Positions 10,427 through 23,362 of a DNA stretch of 64,000 nucleotides are shown here, in pieces. The DNA is from Bacillus sp. MYb209 (GTDB lineage Bacteria; Bacillota; Bacilli; Bacillales; Bacillaceae_G), in the NCBI RefSeq assembly GCF_002975175.1, contig NZ_PCNZ01000010.1:1-64000 (forward strand). The letters are read 5' to 3'. Each line of letters starts with the position of its first letter. Within the stretch, counting starts at the first letter, position 1. A model generated the notes under the pieces. The model was not told where the DNA came from, searched no databases, and worked only from the letters and a program-made list of their open reading frames with translations. Position numbers and translations under genes: made by a program.

Positions 10427-11010
10427 GTAGAGTAGCAGTTTTCGCTTCTGGGAGCGGCTCTAACTTTCAATCTCTCATTAATGCGGTAGAAGAAAAAAGA
10501 TTGGACGCAGATATTAGTTTATTAGTATGTGATAAACCAGAGGCACGCGCTATTGGACGGGCGCATTATCATCATATTCCGTGTTTCACCTTTTCAGCGA
10601 AAGCATATGAGTCAAAAGAAGCATTTGAAAAAGAGATATTAAAGAAGCTAGAAGAGTATGAAATTGATTATGTTATTTTAGCTGGATATATGCGTTTAAT
10701 TGGACCGACTTTACTAGCAGCATACGGCGGGAAAATTATTAATATTCATCCATCACTATTACCGAGCTTTCCAGGTAAAGATGCTGTTGGTCAAGCGTTA
10801 GAAGCAGGTGTGAAAGTAACTGGAGTAACAATTCATTATGTAGATGCAGGTATGGATACAGGTCCAATTATTGCACAAGAAGCAGTAGTTGTTTCTGAAA
10901 GGGATACGAGAGAAAGCTTACAAAAGAAAATTCAACAAGTTGAACATAAATTGTACGTAAATACAGTGAATCAAATTGTTCAGTCTGTGGAAGAACCAAC
11001 TGTTAACTAA
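10423..11010 (+). CDS. purN: Phosphoribosylglycinamide formyltransferase
   Basis: Folate-dependent GAR transformylase, 195 residues. It transfers a formyl group from 10-formyl-THF to [14 protein letters not shown] is the nucleotide-binding loop, and the catalytic motif [13 protein letters not shown] (Asn and His) and the downstream [17 protein letters not shown] with the catalytic aspartate are present. Its ATG overlaps the purM stop. Confidence 0.96.
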   Translation: MSRVAVFASGSGSNFQSLINAVEEKRLDADISLLVCDKPEARAIGRAHYHHIPCFTFSAKAYESKEAFEKEILKKLEEYEIDYVILAGYMRLIGPTLLAAYGGKIINIHPSLLPSFPGKDAVGQALEAGVKVTGVTIHYVDAGMDTGPIIAQEAVVVSERDTRESLQKKIQQVEHKLYVNTVNQIVQSVEEPTVN

Positions 11011-11034
11011 CATACAACCAGGGGTGAAGGATAA

Positions 11035-12570
11035 ATGAAAAAGCGCGCATTAGTAAGTGTTTCAGATAAAACAGGAGTAGTAGAATTTGTTAAAGGTTTA
11101 CTTGAACAAGGGATTGAAGTTATTTCAACAGGTGGTACGAAAAAATTACTAGAAGAAAACGGCTTACAAGTAATTGGTATTTCTGAAGTAACTGGTTTCC
11201 CAGAAATTATGGATGGCCGTGTAAAAACATTACATCCAAATATTCATGGTGGTCTATTAGCAGTTCGTGATAATGAAACGCATGTAGCGCAAATGAATGA
11301 ATTAGGTATTCAACCAATTGACTTTGTTGTTGTTAACTTATACCCATTTAAAGAAACAATCGCTAAGCCTGACGTAACATTTGCTGATGCAATTGAAAAT
11401 ATTGATATCGGTGGCCCAACAATGATTCGCTCTGCTGCGAAAAATCATAAATTTGTATCGGTAATTGTAGATCCAGTAGATTATGATGTTGTATTAGTAG
11501 AACTGAAAGAGAACGGTGAAGTAACAGAGGAAACGAAACGTAAATTAGCAGCGAAAGTATTCCGTCATACAGCAGCATATGATGCGTTAATTTCTAACTA
11601 TTTAACAGAGCAAATGGGCGAAGAAAGCCCTGAAACAGTAACGGTGACATTTGAGAAAAAACAAGATTTACGTTATGGTGAGAACCCACATCAAAAGGCA
11701 ACTTTCTATAAGGCACCATTTGCTGCAACTTCTTCTGTTGCATACGCAGAACAATTACACGGTAAAGAATTATCTTACAACAATATCAACGATGCGGATG
11801 CAGCACTTAGCATCGTGAAAGAATTTACAGAACCAGCAGTAGTAGCGGTAAAACATATGAATCCATGTGGTGTTGGGGTAGGAACTGATATTCATGAAGC
11901 ATATACACGTGCTTATGAAGCGGATCCAGTATCAATCTTTGGCGGTATTATTGCAGCAAATCGTGAAATTGATAAAGCTACAGCTGAAAAGTTACATGAA
12001 ATTTTCTTAGAAATTATTATTGCACCTTCTTTCTCACAAGAAGCTTTAGAAGTGTTGCAAAGTAAGAAAAACTTGCGCATACTAACTGTAAATATTGAAA
12101 AGGCAACGACTGCAAGCAAAAAGCTAACTTCTGTACAAGGTGGTCTTCTTGTTCAAGAGGAAGATACGTTATCATTAGATGAAAGTGCAATTTCAATTCC
12201 AACGAAACGTGAACCGTCAGAGCAAGAATGGAAAGATTTAAAACTAGCTTGGAAAGTTGTAAAGCATGTGAAATCAAATGCAATTGTTTTAGCGAAAGAT
12301 GATATGACAATTGGTGTCGGTGCTGGACAAATGAACCGCGTAGGTTCTGCGAAAATTGCAATCACACAAGCTGGCGAAAAAGCACAAGGTAGCGCACTTG
12401 CATCTGATGCTTTCTTCCCAATGCCAGATACAGTAGAAGAAGCAGCAAAATCTGGAATTACAGCAATCATCCAACCAGGCGGATCGATTCGTGATGAGGA
12501 TTCTATTAAAATGGCAGATGCGTATGGGATTACGATGGTGTTCACTGGCGTACGTCATTTCAAACACTAA
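11035..12570 (+). CDS. purH: Bifunctional AICAR formyltransferase / IMP cyclohydrolase
   Basis: A 511-residue two-domain enzyme for the last two steps to IMP. The N-terminal cyclohydrolase (about residues 1-195) shows STGGT and the [17 protein letters not shown] loop. The C-terminal transformylase begins around [11 protein letters not shown] and has the [11 protein letters not shown] catalytic Lys-His block. [14 protein letters not shown] follows near the end. It has its own ribosome-binding site (AGGGGTGAAGG). It is followed by 372 nt of repeats before purD. Confidence 0.97.
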   Translation: MKKRALVSVSDKTGVVEFVKGLLEQGIEVISTGGTKKLLEENGLQVIGISEVTGFPEIMDGRVKTLHPNIHGGLLAVRDNETHVAQMNELGIQPIDFVVVNLYPFKETIAKPDVTFADAIENIDIGGPTMIRSAAKNHKFVSVIVDPVDYDVVLVELKENGEVTEETKRKLAAKVFRHTAAYDALISNYLTEQMGEESPETVTVTFEKKQDLRYGENPHQKATFYKAPFAATSSVAYAEQLHGKELSYNNINDADAALSIVKEFTEPAVVAVKHMNPCGVGVGTDIHEAYTRAYEADPVSIFGGIIAANREIDKATAEKLHEIFLEIIIAPSFSQEALEVLQSKKNLRILTVNIEKATTASKKLTSVQGGLLVQEEDTLSLDESAISIPTKREPSEQEWKDLKLAWKVVKHVKSNAIVLAKDDMTIGVGAGQMNRVGSAKIAITQAGEKAQGSALASDAFFPMPDTVEEAAKSGITAIIQPGGSIRDEDSIKMADAYGITMVFTGVRHFKH

Positions 12571-12578
12571 TAGAGGAT

Positions 12579-12719
12579 GTTTAAAAGGTCCGGTCAAGAT
12601 AACTGTTGCATGTCGTCGTTGCATCGCCAGTGCGGTACTCATGTAGGAAAGCTACACTCCGTGTCCTCCTGGCAATTGCGCCTCGACCTGCTCGGTTTTC
12701 TTGATCCTCCTTTTTAAAC
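12579..12719 (+). repeat. 141-bp element with imperfect terminal inverted repeats
   Basis: The ends are inverted: GTTTAAAAGG...GGTCAAG on the left and CTTGATC...CCTTTTTAAAC on the right. The interior is clearly richer in G and C than the flanking genes and has no ORF with a ribosome-binding site on either strand. It begins 8 nt after the purH stop and stops one base before a bcr1 copy. The composition and ends suggest a non-coding dispersed repeat of the B. cereus group, but I cannot assign it to a named family. Confidence 0.6.
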
Positions 12720-12720
12720 T

Positions 12721-12876
12721 TTTATCCCGCATTAACGGGCAGTAAGACTCCCACCTCAAAACTCGGTGAATGAGAGGAAGTTAGGTGGGAGATAACTGCC
12801 CGTAAAAGCCCGATTGGTTCAACTAATAATCAGTGGGGGATGGAGAAAACCCCCACTGATTAAAGTTTCACTTTAT
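12721..12876 (+). repeat. bcr1 repeat element, copy 1
   Basis: A 156-bp unit flanked by TTTAT at both ends (12721-12725 and 12872-12876), matching the known length and 5-bp target duplication of bcr1, a B. cereus-group non-autonomous element. Inside are two stems: CGGGCAGT with ACTGCCCG, and AATCAGTGGGGG with CCCCCACTGATT near the right end. It shares both ends with the copy at 40652-40794. It is inserted between purH and purD in the direction of transcription. Confidence 0.88.
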
Positions 12877-12886
12877 TGATATGAAA

Positions 12887-12915
12887 ACAAACTAGGAGCA
12901 TAGCTTCTAGTTTGT
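12887..12915 (+). other. Hairpin upstream of purD
   Basis: ACAAACTAG pairs with CTAGTTTGT, and the inner arms AGC and GCT extend the stem with one G-T pair. It ends 27 nt before the purD start and is followed only by ACTTATTT, so it is a weak attenuator or an mRNA end after processing rather than a clear terminator. Confidence 0.5.
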
Positions 12916-12939
12916 ACTTATTTAATTATTGGGGGATGA

Positions 12940-14214
<1,275 letters not shown>

Positions 14215-14221
14215 TGTATAA

Positions 14222-14253
14222 AAAATCCCGCTGATTTCTCAGCGGGATTTTTT
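14222..14253 (+). terminator. Terminator of the pur operon, probably bidirectional
   Basis: The stem AAAATCCCGCTGA with TCAGCGGGATTTT is followed by a T run on the plus strand and preceded by A residues that give a T run on the minus strand. It ends at the stop codon of the minus-strand gene at 14252, so it serves both units. Confidence 0.93.
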
Positions 14254-14416
14254 ATGCATCTTTATCTTTTTTTAGTTTTCCTTTTTGCTTTGCCATTTCT
14301 CGAAGTAAATACTCGATGTGTGCGTTGACGCTGCGAAATTCATCATTCGCCCATTTTTCGATGACTGCGTGTAATTCAGGATCAATACGTAATGGAAAGC
14401 TTTTCTTTTTAGCCAT
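14252..14416 (-). CDS. Ribbon-helix-helix (Arc/MetJ-type) DNA-binding protein
   Basis: A 54-residue basic protein (start MAKKKSFPLRIDPELHAVIE). The pattern is typical of ribbon-helix-helix proteins: a short strand SFPLRI, the helix DPELHAVIEKWA, and a second helix SVNAHIEYLLREMA, ending in a Lys-rich tail. It is encoded 15 nt downstream of the SPFH gene on the same strand, so the two are almost certainly co-transcribed. The family usually binds operator half-sites as dimers. The 30-bp palindrome in front of the SPFH gene is an obvious candidate target, but nothing in the sequence proves that. Confidence 0.85.
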   Translation of the reverse strand: MAKKKSFPLRIDPELHAVIEKWANDEFRSVNAHIEYLLREMAKQKGKLKKDKDA

Positions 14417-14431
14417 AATTACTTACAACCT

Positions 14432-15277
14432 TTAATATAGGCTTCCTGTATTAATAACTGGTTGCGCACCTTTATCTGAAACGATGGCAACTAATAAATT
14501 GTTCACCATATTTGCTTTACGCTCGTCATCTAATTCAAGTACGCCTTCTTCATCTAACATATGGATTGAATCTTTCGCCATCTTCACAGCACCTTCAACA
14601 ATCTCTTTTCGAGCAGCTAATACTGCTTTTGCTTGTTGACGTTGCAACATTGCATGGGCAATTTCTGTTGCGTAAGCTAAATGTGTTAAACGAGTTTCTA
14701 ATACTTCTACGCCAGCGATTTCAAGTCGTGCTTCTAACTCACGCTTTAATTCTTCAGAGATTTCTTCAGTATTTCCTCGTAACGTTATGCAAGTTTCATC
14801 TTGGAAATTATCATAAGGATATTTTGTAGCAACGTGGCGGATTGCTGTTTCACTTTGAATTTCTACGAATCGATCGTAATGCTCAACACCAAACATTGCT
14901 TTTGCGGAATCAACAACTTTATATACGATAACGGCTGCAATTTCAATTGGATTGCCCTCAACATCGTTTACTTTTAATTTCTTACTGTTAAAGTTTTCAA
15001 CACGTAAAGATACAGTTTGACGAAACGCGAATGGAATTGTTAAAAATAAACCATTTTGACGAATTGTTCCTAAATAACTACCGAAAAACGTAATTACTTT
15101 TGCTTGGTTTGGTTGAACAATACCAATACCTGTAGCGAGAACTGCGGCTAAAATAATAGTTAATGCTGCTACTACAAAAACTTCTTGCACAAGGAAAAAC
15201 ACACCGATAGCGGCTAAAATTAAAATCCCGATAATACCGAGAAAACCATTTACATAAAAAACTTGTTTTTCTTTCAT
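14432..15277 (-). CDS. SPFH/Band 7 (stomatin-like) membrane protein
   Basis: A 281-residue protein with a hydrophobic hairpin at about residues 10-58 (two segments with a turn near VQEVF), followed by the SPFH domain beginning around [20 protein letters not shown]. The stretch [20 protein letters not shown] and the coiled [15 protein letters not shown] belong to that family. SPFH proteins scaffold membrane microdomains. The start at 15277 follows AGGAGGCGATC. A perfect 30-bp palindrome overlaps the leader just upstream. A small ribbon-helix-helix gene follows 15 nt downstream. The specific client of this SPFH protein is unknown. Confidence 0.88.
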   Translation of the reverse strand: MKEKQVFYVNGFLGIIGILILAAIGVFFLVQEVFVVAALTIILAAVLATGIGIVQPNQAKVITFFGSYLGTIRQNGLFLTIPFAFRQTVSLRVENFNSKKLKVNDVEGNPIEIAAVIVYKVVDSAKAMFGVEHYDRFVEIQSETAIRHVATKYPYDNFQDETCITLRGNTEEISEELKRELEARLEIAGVEVLETRLTHLAYATEIAHAMLQRQQAKAVLAARKEIVEGAVKMAKDSIHMLDEEGVLELDDERKANMVNNLLVAIVSDKGAQPVINTGSLY

Positions 15278-15289
15278 ATGATCGCCTCC

Positions 15290-15319
15290 TGATATAAAAA
15301 TGATATCATTTTTATATCA
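15290..15319. promoter_or_regulatory. Perfect 30-bp palindrome, candidate operator
   Basis: Each 15-nt arm reads TGATATAAAAATGAT, and the second half is its exact reverse complement. It begins next to the ribosome-binding site of the SPFH gene on the minus strand, so a bound regulator or an RNA hairpin there would affect initiation. It is too AT-rich, and lacks a T run, to be a terminator. Confidence 0.7.
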
Positions 15320-15442
15320 TTACATGCAAGGATTTTATACCTAATTTTCTGGAATTTATCGATTGATATCTTTTATGTACTTTTTAGGGATAAAACTCCA
15401 AAAGGATAAGAATGTACGTTCTGTTTTGTGGTAAAATAAAGA

Positions 15443-15474
15443 AGACTTAGCCGCCCACTGCAGCGGCTAAGTCT
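15443..15474 (-). terminator. Terminator of the DUF2892 gene
   Basis: A 12-bp stem, AGACTTAGCCGC with GCGGCTAAGTCT, is followed on the minus strand by TCTTTATTTT. It lies about 30 nt past the stop of the minus-strand gene at 15507. Confidence 0.8.
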
Positions 15475-15506
15475 CTTTGAGAGCATCTTGCATCGTGACA
15501 AATGAT

Positions 15507-15890
15507 TCAAAGCGGTTTTGCCAGGATTAATTCTTCAATCGCTGACTCAATCTCTTTGTCAGAAGTGTCATAACTTCCATCTGACTTTGACTTTGGCTTG
15601 TCATGACTGGAAGCTGAATTAACTTCTTCTTTATTATGTCCTTTTTCAGTGAAATTCATGCTAGGCATTTTAAATGCGCTCATATTCATATATTTTCCAA
15701 ACTTACAGGCTTCAACAATAGGGCAGAAACGAACGATTCCCTCCGCAATTTTCATGGCACCAATCCAGAGCAAAACTTTAGACCAAGTGCACCAAGGTTT
15801 ACGTACGAGTTTAGCTGTACTACAACCGAAGAGGATGAGTCCGAGTGTGATTCGAATTAGAGCACTAATTGTGCCAATGTTTTGCTTCAT
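15507..15890 (-). CDS. DUF2892 (YgaP-like transmembrane domain) protein
   Basis: A 127-residue protein. The first 70 residues match the DUF2892 pattern, NIGTISALIRITLGLILFG followed by a second hydrophobic segment VLLWIGAMKIAEGIVRFCPIV. The C-terminal half is polar and rich in Ser, Lys and Asp (SSHDKPKSKSDGSYDTSDKE) and probably disordered. Unlike YgaP, there is no rhodanese domain. It is a single-gene unit with its own terminator. Function unknown. Confidence 0.85.
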   Translation of the reverse strand: MKQNIGTISALIRITLGLILFGCSTAKLVRKPWCTWSKVLLWIGAMKIAEGIVRFCPIVEACKFGKYMNMSAFKMPSMNFTEKGHNKEEVNSASSHDKPKSKSDGSYDTSDKEIESAIEELILAKPL

Positions 15891-16033
15891 TAGAAAAGCA
15901 CTCCTTTTTAATTAACTTCGAAATAGAAATGCTATTTCATTTGTTAGTATTCCGTATAAGTTTTTTGATATGTAATCCAACATTTGACGTTGAAAAAGAT
16001 GTTGGATTGGGCGTGTGTGTAGGTAGCTTTTTT

Positions 16034-16042
16034 TGTTATAAT
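16034..16042 (+). promoter_or_regulatory. Extended -10 promoter upstream of pcrB
   Basis: TGTTATAAT gives a perfect -10 with a TGN extension; the -35 region 17 nt upstream (GTGTGT) is poor, which an extended -10 can tolerate. Transcription would begin near 16049. A 10-bp inverted repeat, AATCCAACAT with ATGTTGGATT (15974-16008), lies just upstream and could be an operator. Confidence 0.6.
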
Positions 16043-16048
16043 GAAAGA

Positions 16049-16132
16049 ATGCGTAAAAGGAAGTTCAAAAAGTCCGGTAAAGATATAGCAAGGAATTTAA
16101 AAAATCCTGATAAAAATCAACTGTTATTTTGA
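16049..16132 (+). CDS. Possible 27-residue basic peptide
   Basis: ATG 16049 opens a reading frame for a Lys/Arg-rich peptide (MRKRKFKKSGKDIARN...NQLLF). There is no good ribosome-binding site. The promoter -10 at 16037-16042 would start the RNA at or next to this ATG, making it leaderless if translated. The first third also resembles the end of the 141-bp repeat at 12579, so it may be a non-coding fragment. Weak call. Confidence 0.25.
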   Translation: MRKRKFKKSGKDIARNLKNPDKNQLLF

Positions 16133-16174
16133 ACAGAAATATAGATATGACTAGAGAAAAGAAAGGGTGTTTTC

Positions 16175-16864
16175 ATGTACGATATTTCCGGATGGAAACA
16201 TGTATTTAAGCTTGATCCAAATAAGGAGTTAAGCGACGAACATTTAGAAATGATTTGTGAATCTGGAACGGATGCTGTTATTGTAGGCGGAAGTGATGGA
16301 GTTACAATTGATAACGTATTACACATGCTAGTTAGCATTCGTAGATATGCAGTTCCTTGTGTGTTAGAGGTGTCTGATTTGGAAGCAATTACACCGGGAT
16401 TTGATTTTTATTACATCCCAAGTGTTTTAAATAGCCGAAAAGTAGAATGGGTAACAGGTGTTCATCATGAGGCATTGAAAGAATTTGGGGATATTATGGA
16501 CTGGGACGAAATTTTCATGGAAGGGTATTGTGTTTTAAATCCAGAAGCGAAAGTAGCCCAGCTTACAGATGCAAAATGTGATTTAACAGAAGATGATGTT
16601 ATTGCATATGCACGTTTAGCAGACAGGCTATTACATTTACCGATATTCTATTTAGAATATAGCGGGACGTATGGAGATATTGAACTTGTTAAAAATGTAA
16701 AAGCAGAATTGAAACAAGCTAAGCTATATTATGGCGGTGGTATTTCCAATGCAGAACAAGCGAAAGAAATGGCACAGTATGCTGATACAGTAGTTGTTGG
16801 AAATGTTATTTATGATGATATAAAAGCTGCGTTAAAAACAGTTAAAGCAGTAAAAGGAGAGTAG
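16175..16864 (+). CDS. pcrB: Heptaprenylglyceryl phosphate synthase
   Basis: PcrB, 229 residues, a TIM-barrel prenyltransferase that in Bacillus attaches heptaprenyl diphosphate to glycerol-1-phosphate. The phosphate-binding motifs are visible: [12 protein letters not shown] near residues 30-42, [10 protein letters not shown] with the conserved EYSGTYG, and [12 protein letters not shown] and VVVGNVIY at the C-terminus. ATG 16175 follows AAAGGGTG. The gene ends directly before the pcrA start, the order seen across Bacillus. Confidence 0.96.
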   Translation: MYDISGWKHVFKLDPNKELSDEHLEMICESGTDAVIVGGSDGVTIDNVLHMLVSIRRYAVPCVLEVSDLEAITPGFDFYYIPSVLNSRKVEWVTGVHHEALKEFGDIMDWDEIFMEGYCVLNPEAKVAQLTDAKCDLTEDDVIAYARLADRLLHLPIFYLEYSGTYGDIELVKNVKAELKQAKLYYGGGISNAEQAKEMAQYADTVVVGNVIYDDIKAALKTVKAVKGE

Positions 16865-19108
16865 GTGCAGGCGCATATGGGTATGACAGATAAGTTATTA
16901 AATGGTTTAAATCCGCAACAACAAAAAGCAGTACAAACAACAAATGGACCACTTCTATTAATGGCAGGCGCAGGGAGTGGGAAAACACGTGTGTTAACAC
17001 ACCGTATTGCATATTTACTTGGTGAAAAAGGTGTGGCGCCATGGAATGTACTAGCAATTACCTTTACAAATAAAGCTGCTCGTGAAATGCGTGAGCGTAT
17101 TGATAAACTTGTTGGACCAGAGGCAGAAGATATTTGGATTTCTACGTTCCACTCAATGTGTGTTCGTATTTTACGACGTGATATAGATCGTATCGGTATA
17201 AATCGTAATTTCACAATTTTAGATGCGGGCGACCAGTTAACTGTCGTGAAGAAAATTATGAAGGAGCGTAATATTGATCCGAAGAAGTTTGAGCCGCGCT
17301 CTATTTTAGCGGGTATCAGTAATGCGAAAAATGAACTGTTATCTGCAGATAAATATGCAAAAAAAATTACAATCGCTGATCCATATGAAAAATTAACGAG
17401 CGATGTATATACAGAATATCAAAAACGCCTTCTGAAAAATAACTCATTAGACTTTGATGATTTAATTATGACGACGATTCAGCTATTTGAGCGTGTTCCA
17501 GAAGTACTAGAGTTTTATCAGCGTAAGTTCCAATATATTCACGTTGATGAGTATCAAGATACGAACAAAGCGCAGTACCTTCTTGTTAAACATTTGGCAT
17601 CACGTTTTAAAAACCTTTGTGTTGTTGGTGATTCGGATCAGTCTATTTACCGCTGGCGTGGTGCTGATATTTCTAACATTTTGTCATTCGAAAAAGACTA
17701 TGAGAATGCGCAAGTTATTCTGTTAGAACAAAACTATCGTTCATCACAAAATATTTTAAATGCAGCTAATGCTGTAATTGAAAAAAATTCAAACCGTAAA
17801 CCGAAGAAATTATGGACAGACAATCAAATTGGAAGCAAAATCTCGTATTATCGTGCTGCAACTGAAAAGGACGAAGCGTATTTTGTTGCGAAAAAAATTC
17901 GTGATGATATTCAAATGGGGAACCGAAAATATACTGATTTTGCAGTATTATATCGTACGAATGCCCAGTCTCGTATGATCGAGGAGATTTTCCTAAAATC
18001 TAATATCCCTTACAAAATTGTCGGCGGTACTAAGTTCTACGACCGTAAAGAGATTAAAGACATTTTGGCGTACTTACGTTTAATTGGGAATCCAGAAGAT
18101 GAGATTAGTTTTGCACGTATTATTAACATGCCAAAGCGCGGGATTGGTGCGACTTCTATTGATAAAATTATTAACTACGGTGTACAAAATGGAATTTCAT
18201 TAACTGCTGTATTAGATGAGATTGAGCATGTTGGAGTAAGTGCAAAAATTACAAAGGCAGTCAAAGAATTCGCAGGTTTATTACACAACTGGGTAAATAT
18301 GCAAGAGTATTTATCTGTTACGGAATTAGTAGAAGAAGTTATTGAAAAAACAGGCTATCGCGATATGTTGAAAAATGAGCGTTCTTTAGAAGCAGAAGGT
18401 CGTTTAGAAAACTTAGACGAGTTTTTATCTGTTACGCAAACATTCGAATCTCAAAGTGAAGATAAGAGCCTTGTTGCATTCTTAACAGACTTAGCTCTTG
18501 TTGCGGATATTGATCGTGTAGATGAAGATCCAACTGCTGGTGAAGAAGTTATTTTAATGACGATGCACTCAGCAAAAGGATTAGAGTTCCCAGTTGTCTT
18601 TATTGTTGGCTTAGAGGAAGGGATATTCCCGCATACTCGTTCTCTTATGGAAGAGGATGAAATGCAAGAAGAGCGTCGTCTTGCCTATGTAGGTATTACT
18701 CGTGCAGAAGAAGAGCTATACTTATCCAATGCTCAAATGCGTACTTTATTTGGTAGAACAAGTATGAATGCAGCATCTCGATTTATTACAGAAATTCCGG
18801 CAGAATTAGTAGAACCATTAAACGAAACAGCACCGAAGCGTGAAACTTCGTTTGGTGCAAAAGGAAGAACGACAAGCGCAACTACAACACGTTCTCGTTC
18901 AGCTTTCGTGCGTCCGGCTGTTAAGACAACAGGTGGCGAGCAAATTGGCTGGGCAATAGGAGATAAAGCTTCTCATCAGAAGTGGGGAGTTGGTACAGTT
19001 GTAAGTGTAAAGGGTGAAGGTGATGCAAAAGAATTAGATATTGCTTTCCCAAGCCCAATTGGTATTAAACGTTTATTAGCAAAATTTGCACCTGTGACGA
19101 AACAATAG
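16865..19108 (+). CDS. pcrA: ATP-dependent DNA helicase PcrA
   Basis: Superfamily 1A 3'-5' helicase, 747 residues, for repair, rolling-circle replication and RNA polymerase displacement. Motifs are clear: Q-motif [10 protein letters not shown], Walker A GAGSGKT, motif [42 protein letters not shown] and [10 protein letters not shown]. The Ser/Thr-rich linker and C-terminal Tudor-like segment ([21 protein letters not shown]) bind RNA polymerase in this family. GTG 16865 is the best placed start (AAAGGAGAG just upstream); ATGs at 16877 and 16883 are alternatives. Confidence 0.97.
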   Translation: MQAHMGMTDKLLNGLNPQQQKAVQTTNGPLLLMAGAGSGKTRVLTHRIAYLLGEKGVAPWNVLAITFTNKAAREMRERIDKLVGPEAEDIWISTFHSMCVRILRRDIDRIGINRNFTILDAGDQLTVVKKIMKERNIDPKKFEPRSILAGISNAKNELLSADKYAKKITIADPYEKLTSDVYTEYQKRLLKNNSLDFDDLIMTTIQLFERVPEVLEFYQRKFQYIHVDEYQDTNKAQYLLVKHLASRFKNLCVVGDSDQSIYRWRGADISNILSFEKDYENAQVILLEQNYRSSQNILNAANAVIEKNSNRKPKKLWTDNQIGSKISYYRAATEKDEAYFVAKKIRDDIQMGNRKYTDFAVLYRTNAQSRMIEEIFLKSNIPYKIVGGTKFYDRKEIKDILAYLRLIGNPEDEISFARIINMPKRGIGATSIDKIINYGVQNGISLTAVLDEIEHVGVSAKITKAVKEFAGLLHNWVNMQEYLSVTELVEEVIEKTGYRDMLKNERSLEAEGRLENLDEFLSVTQTFESQSEDKSLVAFLTDLALVADIDRVDEDPTAGEEVILMTMHSAKGLEFPVVFIVGLEEGIFPHTRSLMEEDEMQEERRLAYVGITRAEEELYLSNAQMRTLFGRTSMNAASRFITEIPAELVEPLNETAPKRETSFGAKGRTTSATTTRSRSAFVRPAVKTTGGEQIGWAIGDKASHQKWGVGTVVSVKGEGDAKELDIAFPSPIGIKRLLAKFAPVTKQ

Positions 19109-21133
<2,025 letters not shown>

Positions 21134-21149
21134 GAGGTGCAAACTTACG

Positions 21150-22343
21150 ATGAAAAAAATAGCGTTAGCGGTATTAAGTCTTAGCCTACTTGTAAGTGGG
21201 TGTAGCATGGGTTCCAATAAGGATGAAAAAGTAGTTGAGAAATCGGGGAAAGCGAAAGAACAAGCGGTTATCCCGAAATACTCCATTTCGGATGAATATT
21301 ATAAGACAACGGTTCCATTTGCTCCAGGTGAGGCACGTGGTTTAGTTGTACAAGGTTTAAACAGTCGCCTTGATATAGATGAGTTTGAAACTGGATTAAT
21401 GCGCATTGCGAAAGAATCATTTAGCACGAAAGACTATTTCTTTAAAGGCGGAAAGGTTCTAGATGCTCAAAATATACAAATGCTTGTAAAAAGAAAGCGT
21501 ACAGATGCTGAACAAAAAGAGCTAGAGGACAAGTTGAAAAAGGATGCAGTTAAATTTCCGAATATCGGACTGAATCCAGCCTTAAGTGAAGGTTCAGAGT
21601 CACTAGAAGTGAAAAATAAAAAAAATCCAATGTATATCTCAAATATTTTAGAGCATGATTACTACGTACAAAAAGGTGAGAACGATGTTGAACGTGGTGG
21701 CATTGTAATTGGATTGGCGATGAATTCTGTTCAATATTATGAGGAAGAGCATGGGTATCCACGTGAGGCTGCAATCCCAGATGAAAAAATGTTAGCTGAA
21801 GGGAAAAGAATGGCACAAGAAATCTTGAAATTCATGCATCAAAAAGACGCTGACACAAAAAATGTTCCGATAACATTTGCAATTTATCGTCAAGGTCCAA
21901 AGTCTTCACTTGTGCCAGGGAATTTTGTTTCTTATGCTAAGGTAGAAAAAGGCAGTGAAACGGTTGAGGATTGGCAACCAATCAATGAGAAATATTACTT
22001 GTTCCCGTCTGAACAAGCAAAAGCCGATAAACGTGAAGACATTATGAGGGTGACAAACTTTAAAATAAAATTAAGCGAGTATTTCCAAGGGGATTATACA
22101 GCTGTTATCGGTACTGGAATGTATAAAGACGATGAACTAAAAGAAATGAAACTTGATATTCCTGTCCAATTTAATGGGAAAGCTGAAGTAATTGGTTTTA
22201 CACAATATGTAGCAGGACTTGTTATGGAATACTTCCCAAATTATATGAAAGTACAAGTAACAATTAAATCTGTAGAACGTCCAGAAGCAATTATTATACG
22301 TGAAGCGAAGCAAGATGAACCGTTTGTAAAAATTTTAGATTAA
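21150..22343 (+). CDS. CamS family lipoprotein
   Basis: A 397-residue exported lipoprotein. The N-terminus has a positively charged start, a hydrophobic core and the lipobox LVSGC at about residues 15-19. The rest matches the CamS family (B. subtilis YerH), named for the cAM373 sex pheromone released from the signal peptide in staphylococci. The family role is not established. It lies 16 nt after ligA and ends with a terminator, completing the pcrB-pcrA-ligA-yerH block. Confidence 0.9.
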   Translation: MKKIALAVLSLSLLVSGCSMGSNKDEKVVEKSGKAKEQAVIPKYSISDEYYKTTVPFAPGEARGLVVQGLNSRLDIDEFETGLMRIAKESFSTKDYFFKGGKVLDAQNIQMLVKRKRTDAEQKELEDKLKKDAVKFPNIGLNPALSEGSESLEVKNKKNPMYISNILEHDYYVQKGENDVERGGIVIGLAMNSVQYYEEEHGYPREAAIPDEKMLAEGKRMAQEILKFMHQKDADTKNVPITFAIYRQGPKSSLVPGNFVSYAKVEKGSETVEDWQPINEKYYLFPSEQAKADKREDIMRVTNFKIKLSEYFQGDYTAVIGTGMYKDDELKEMKLDIPVQFNGKAEVIGFTQYVAGLVMEYFPNYMKVQVTIKSVERPEAIIIREAKQDEPFVKILD

Positions 22344-22350
22344 AGATGAG

Positions 22351-22380
22351 AGCTGTTCCATAAAGGAACAGCTTTTTTTC
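22351..22380 (+). terminator. Terminator after the CamS gene
   Basis: AGCTGTTCC pairs with GGAACAGCT around ATAAA and is followed by TTTTTTC. It closes the pcrB to camS transcription unit. Confidence 0.93.
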
Positions 22381-22437
22381 TCGGAAAATTTTGTTATAAT
22401 TTTAAATGTTACAAATAAAGGGGTAAGGGGTAAATTC

Positions 22438-23208
22438 ATGGAAGAACTAAGCTTTCAAGTCATTATTTTATTAATTGCATTCGGGTTTTTAGCTGCTTTT
22501 ATTGATTCGGTTGTTGGAGGGGGAGGGTTAATTTCGCTTCCTGCACTTATGTTTGTTGGTTTATCACCAGCCTCGGCAATCGCAACGAATAAATTGGCAG
22601 CAACGATGGGGACGCTTACGAGTACAATTTATTTTATTCGATCAGGTAAGGTTGATTTTCGGATTGTAGGAAAGTTAATCCCGTTAACTATTATTGGAGC
22701 GGTCGCAGGTGCTTTAGTAGTAAAGTTTATTCCGCCTGATATTTTGCGTCCACTAGTGCTCGTAATGTTGGTTTTTATTGCCATTTATATTATTGCGAAA
22801 AAAGATTGGGGAAGTGCATCTACCTATAAAAAGATGACAAAAGGGAAAACATTAATGTTTTTCTTTGTTATTTTAATGATAGGGTTTTATGATGGATTTT
22901 TTGGACCAGGGACAGGATCCTTTTTAATTTTTGCATTTTTATTAATTGGTTTGGATTTTATTCAAGCGGCAGCATCTGGAAAACTTTTGAATTTCGTTAG
23001 TAATATCGTATCTTTAATTACTTTTTTATTTTTAGATGTGATTCATTTTGAATACGGTATAATTATGGGATTATCAATGATTTTAGGTGCTTATTTTGGA
23101 TCGAAGTTTGCGGTTCAAAAAGGTGTTGGATATGTAAGGACTTTATTTTTATTAGTTACTATTTTATTAATCGGGAAAAATGTTTTGGAATATACTCATA
23201 TTTTGTAG
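22438..23208 (+). CDS. TSUP (TauE/SafE) family permease
   Basis: A 256-residue integral membrane protein with about eight hydrophobic segments in two related halves. The first half has the family motif DSVVGGGGLISLPAL and the second half the matching DGFFGPGTGSFLIF. Family members export or import sulfite, sulfoacetate or related organic anions; the substrate here is not evident. A TGTTATAAT extended -10 lies in the 94-nt gap upstream, and GGGGTAAGGGG is the ribosome-binding region. A terminator overlaps the stop codon. Confidence 0.9.
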   Translation: MEELSFQVIILLIAFGFLAAFIDSVVGGGGLISLPALMFVGLSPASAIATNKLAATMGTLTSTIYFIRSGKVDFRIVGKLIPLTIIGAVAGALVVKFIPPDILRPLVLVMLVFIAIYIIAKKDWGSASTYKKMTKGKTLMFFFVILMIGFYDGFFGPGTGSFLIFAFLLIGLDFIQAAASGKLLNFVSNIVSLITFLFLDVIHFEYGIIMGLSMILGAYFGSKFAVQKGVGYVRTLFLLVTILLIGKNVLEYTHIL

Positions 23209-23240
23209 ATTCATACGTATGTATGAATCTCTTTTTTTTT
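23207..23240 (+). terminator. Terminator after the TSUP gene
   Basis: AGATTCATAC pairs with GTATGAATCT and is followed by CTTTTTTTTTT. The stem starts within the stop codon. Confidence 0.92.
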
Positions 23241-23289
23241 ATTATATTTTAAAAATTTATTAATTTTTAAAATATAAGTCTAGGAATAT

Positions 23290-23318
23290 TTGAATAAATC
23301 TAAATTATCGTGTAGAAT
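23290..23318 (+). promoter_or_regulatory. SigA promoter of the P5C dehydrogenase gene
   Basis: TTGAAT (23290-23295), a 17-nt spacer and TAGAAT (23313-23318) with TG directly before the -10. No sigma-54 GG-N10-GC element is seen here, unlike the gabT promoter. Confidence 0.6.
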
Positions 23319-23362
23319 AATGTTGTAAAATGTAAACGTTTTTCTAAGGGGAGGCTAAAAAA

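Noticed and set aside
15636-15915. Plus-strand frames opposite the DUF2892 gene
   Set aside because: They are shadows of the minus-strand gene, which has the family pattern and a matching terminator.
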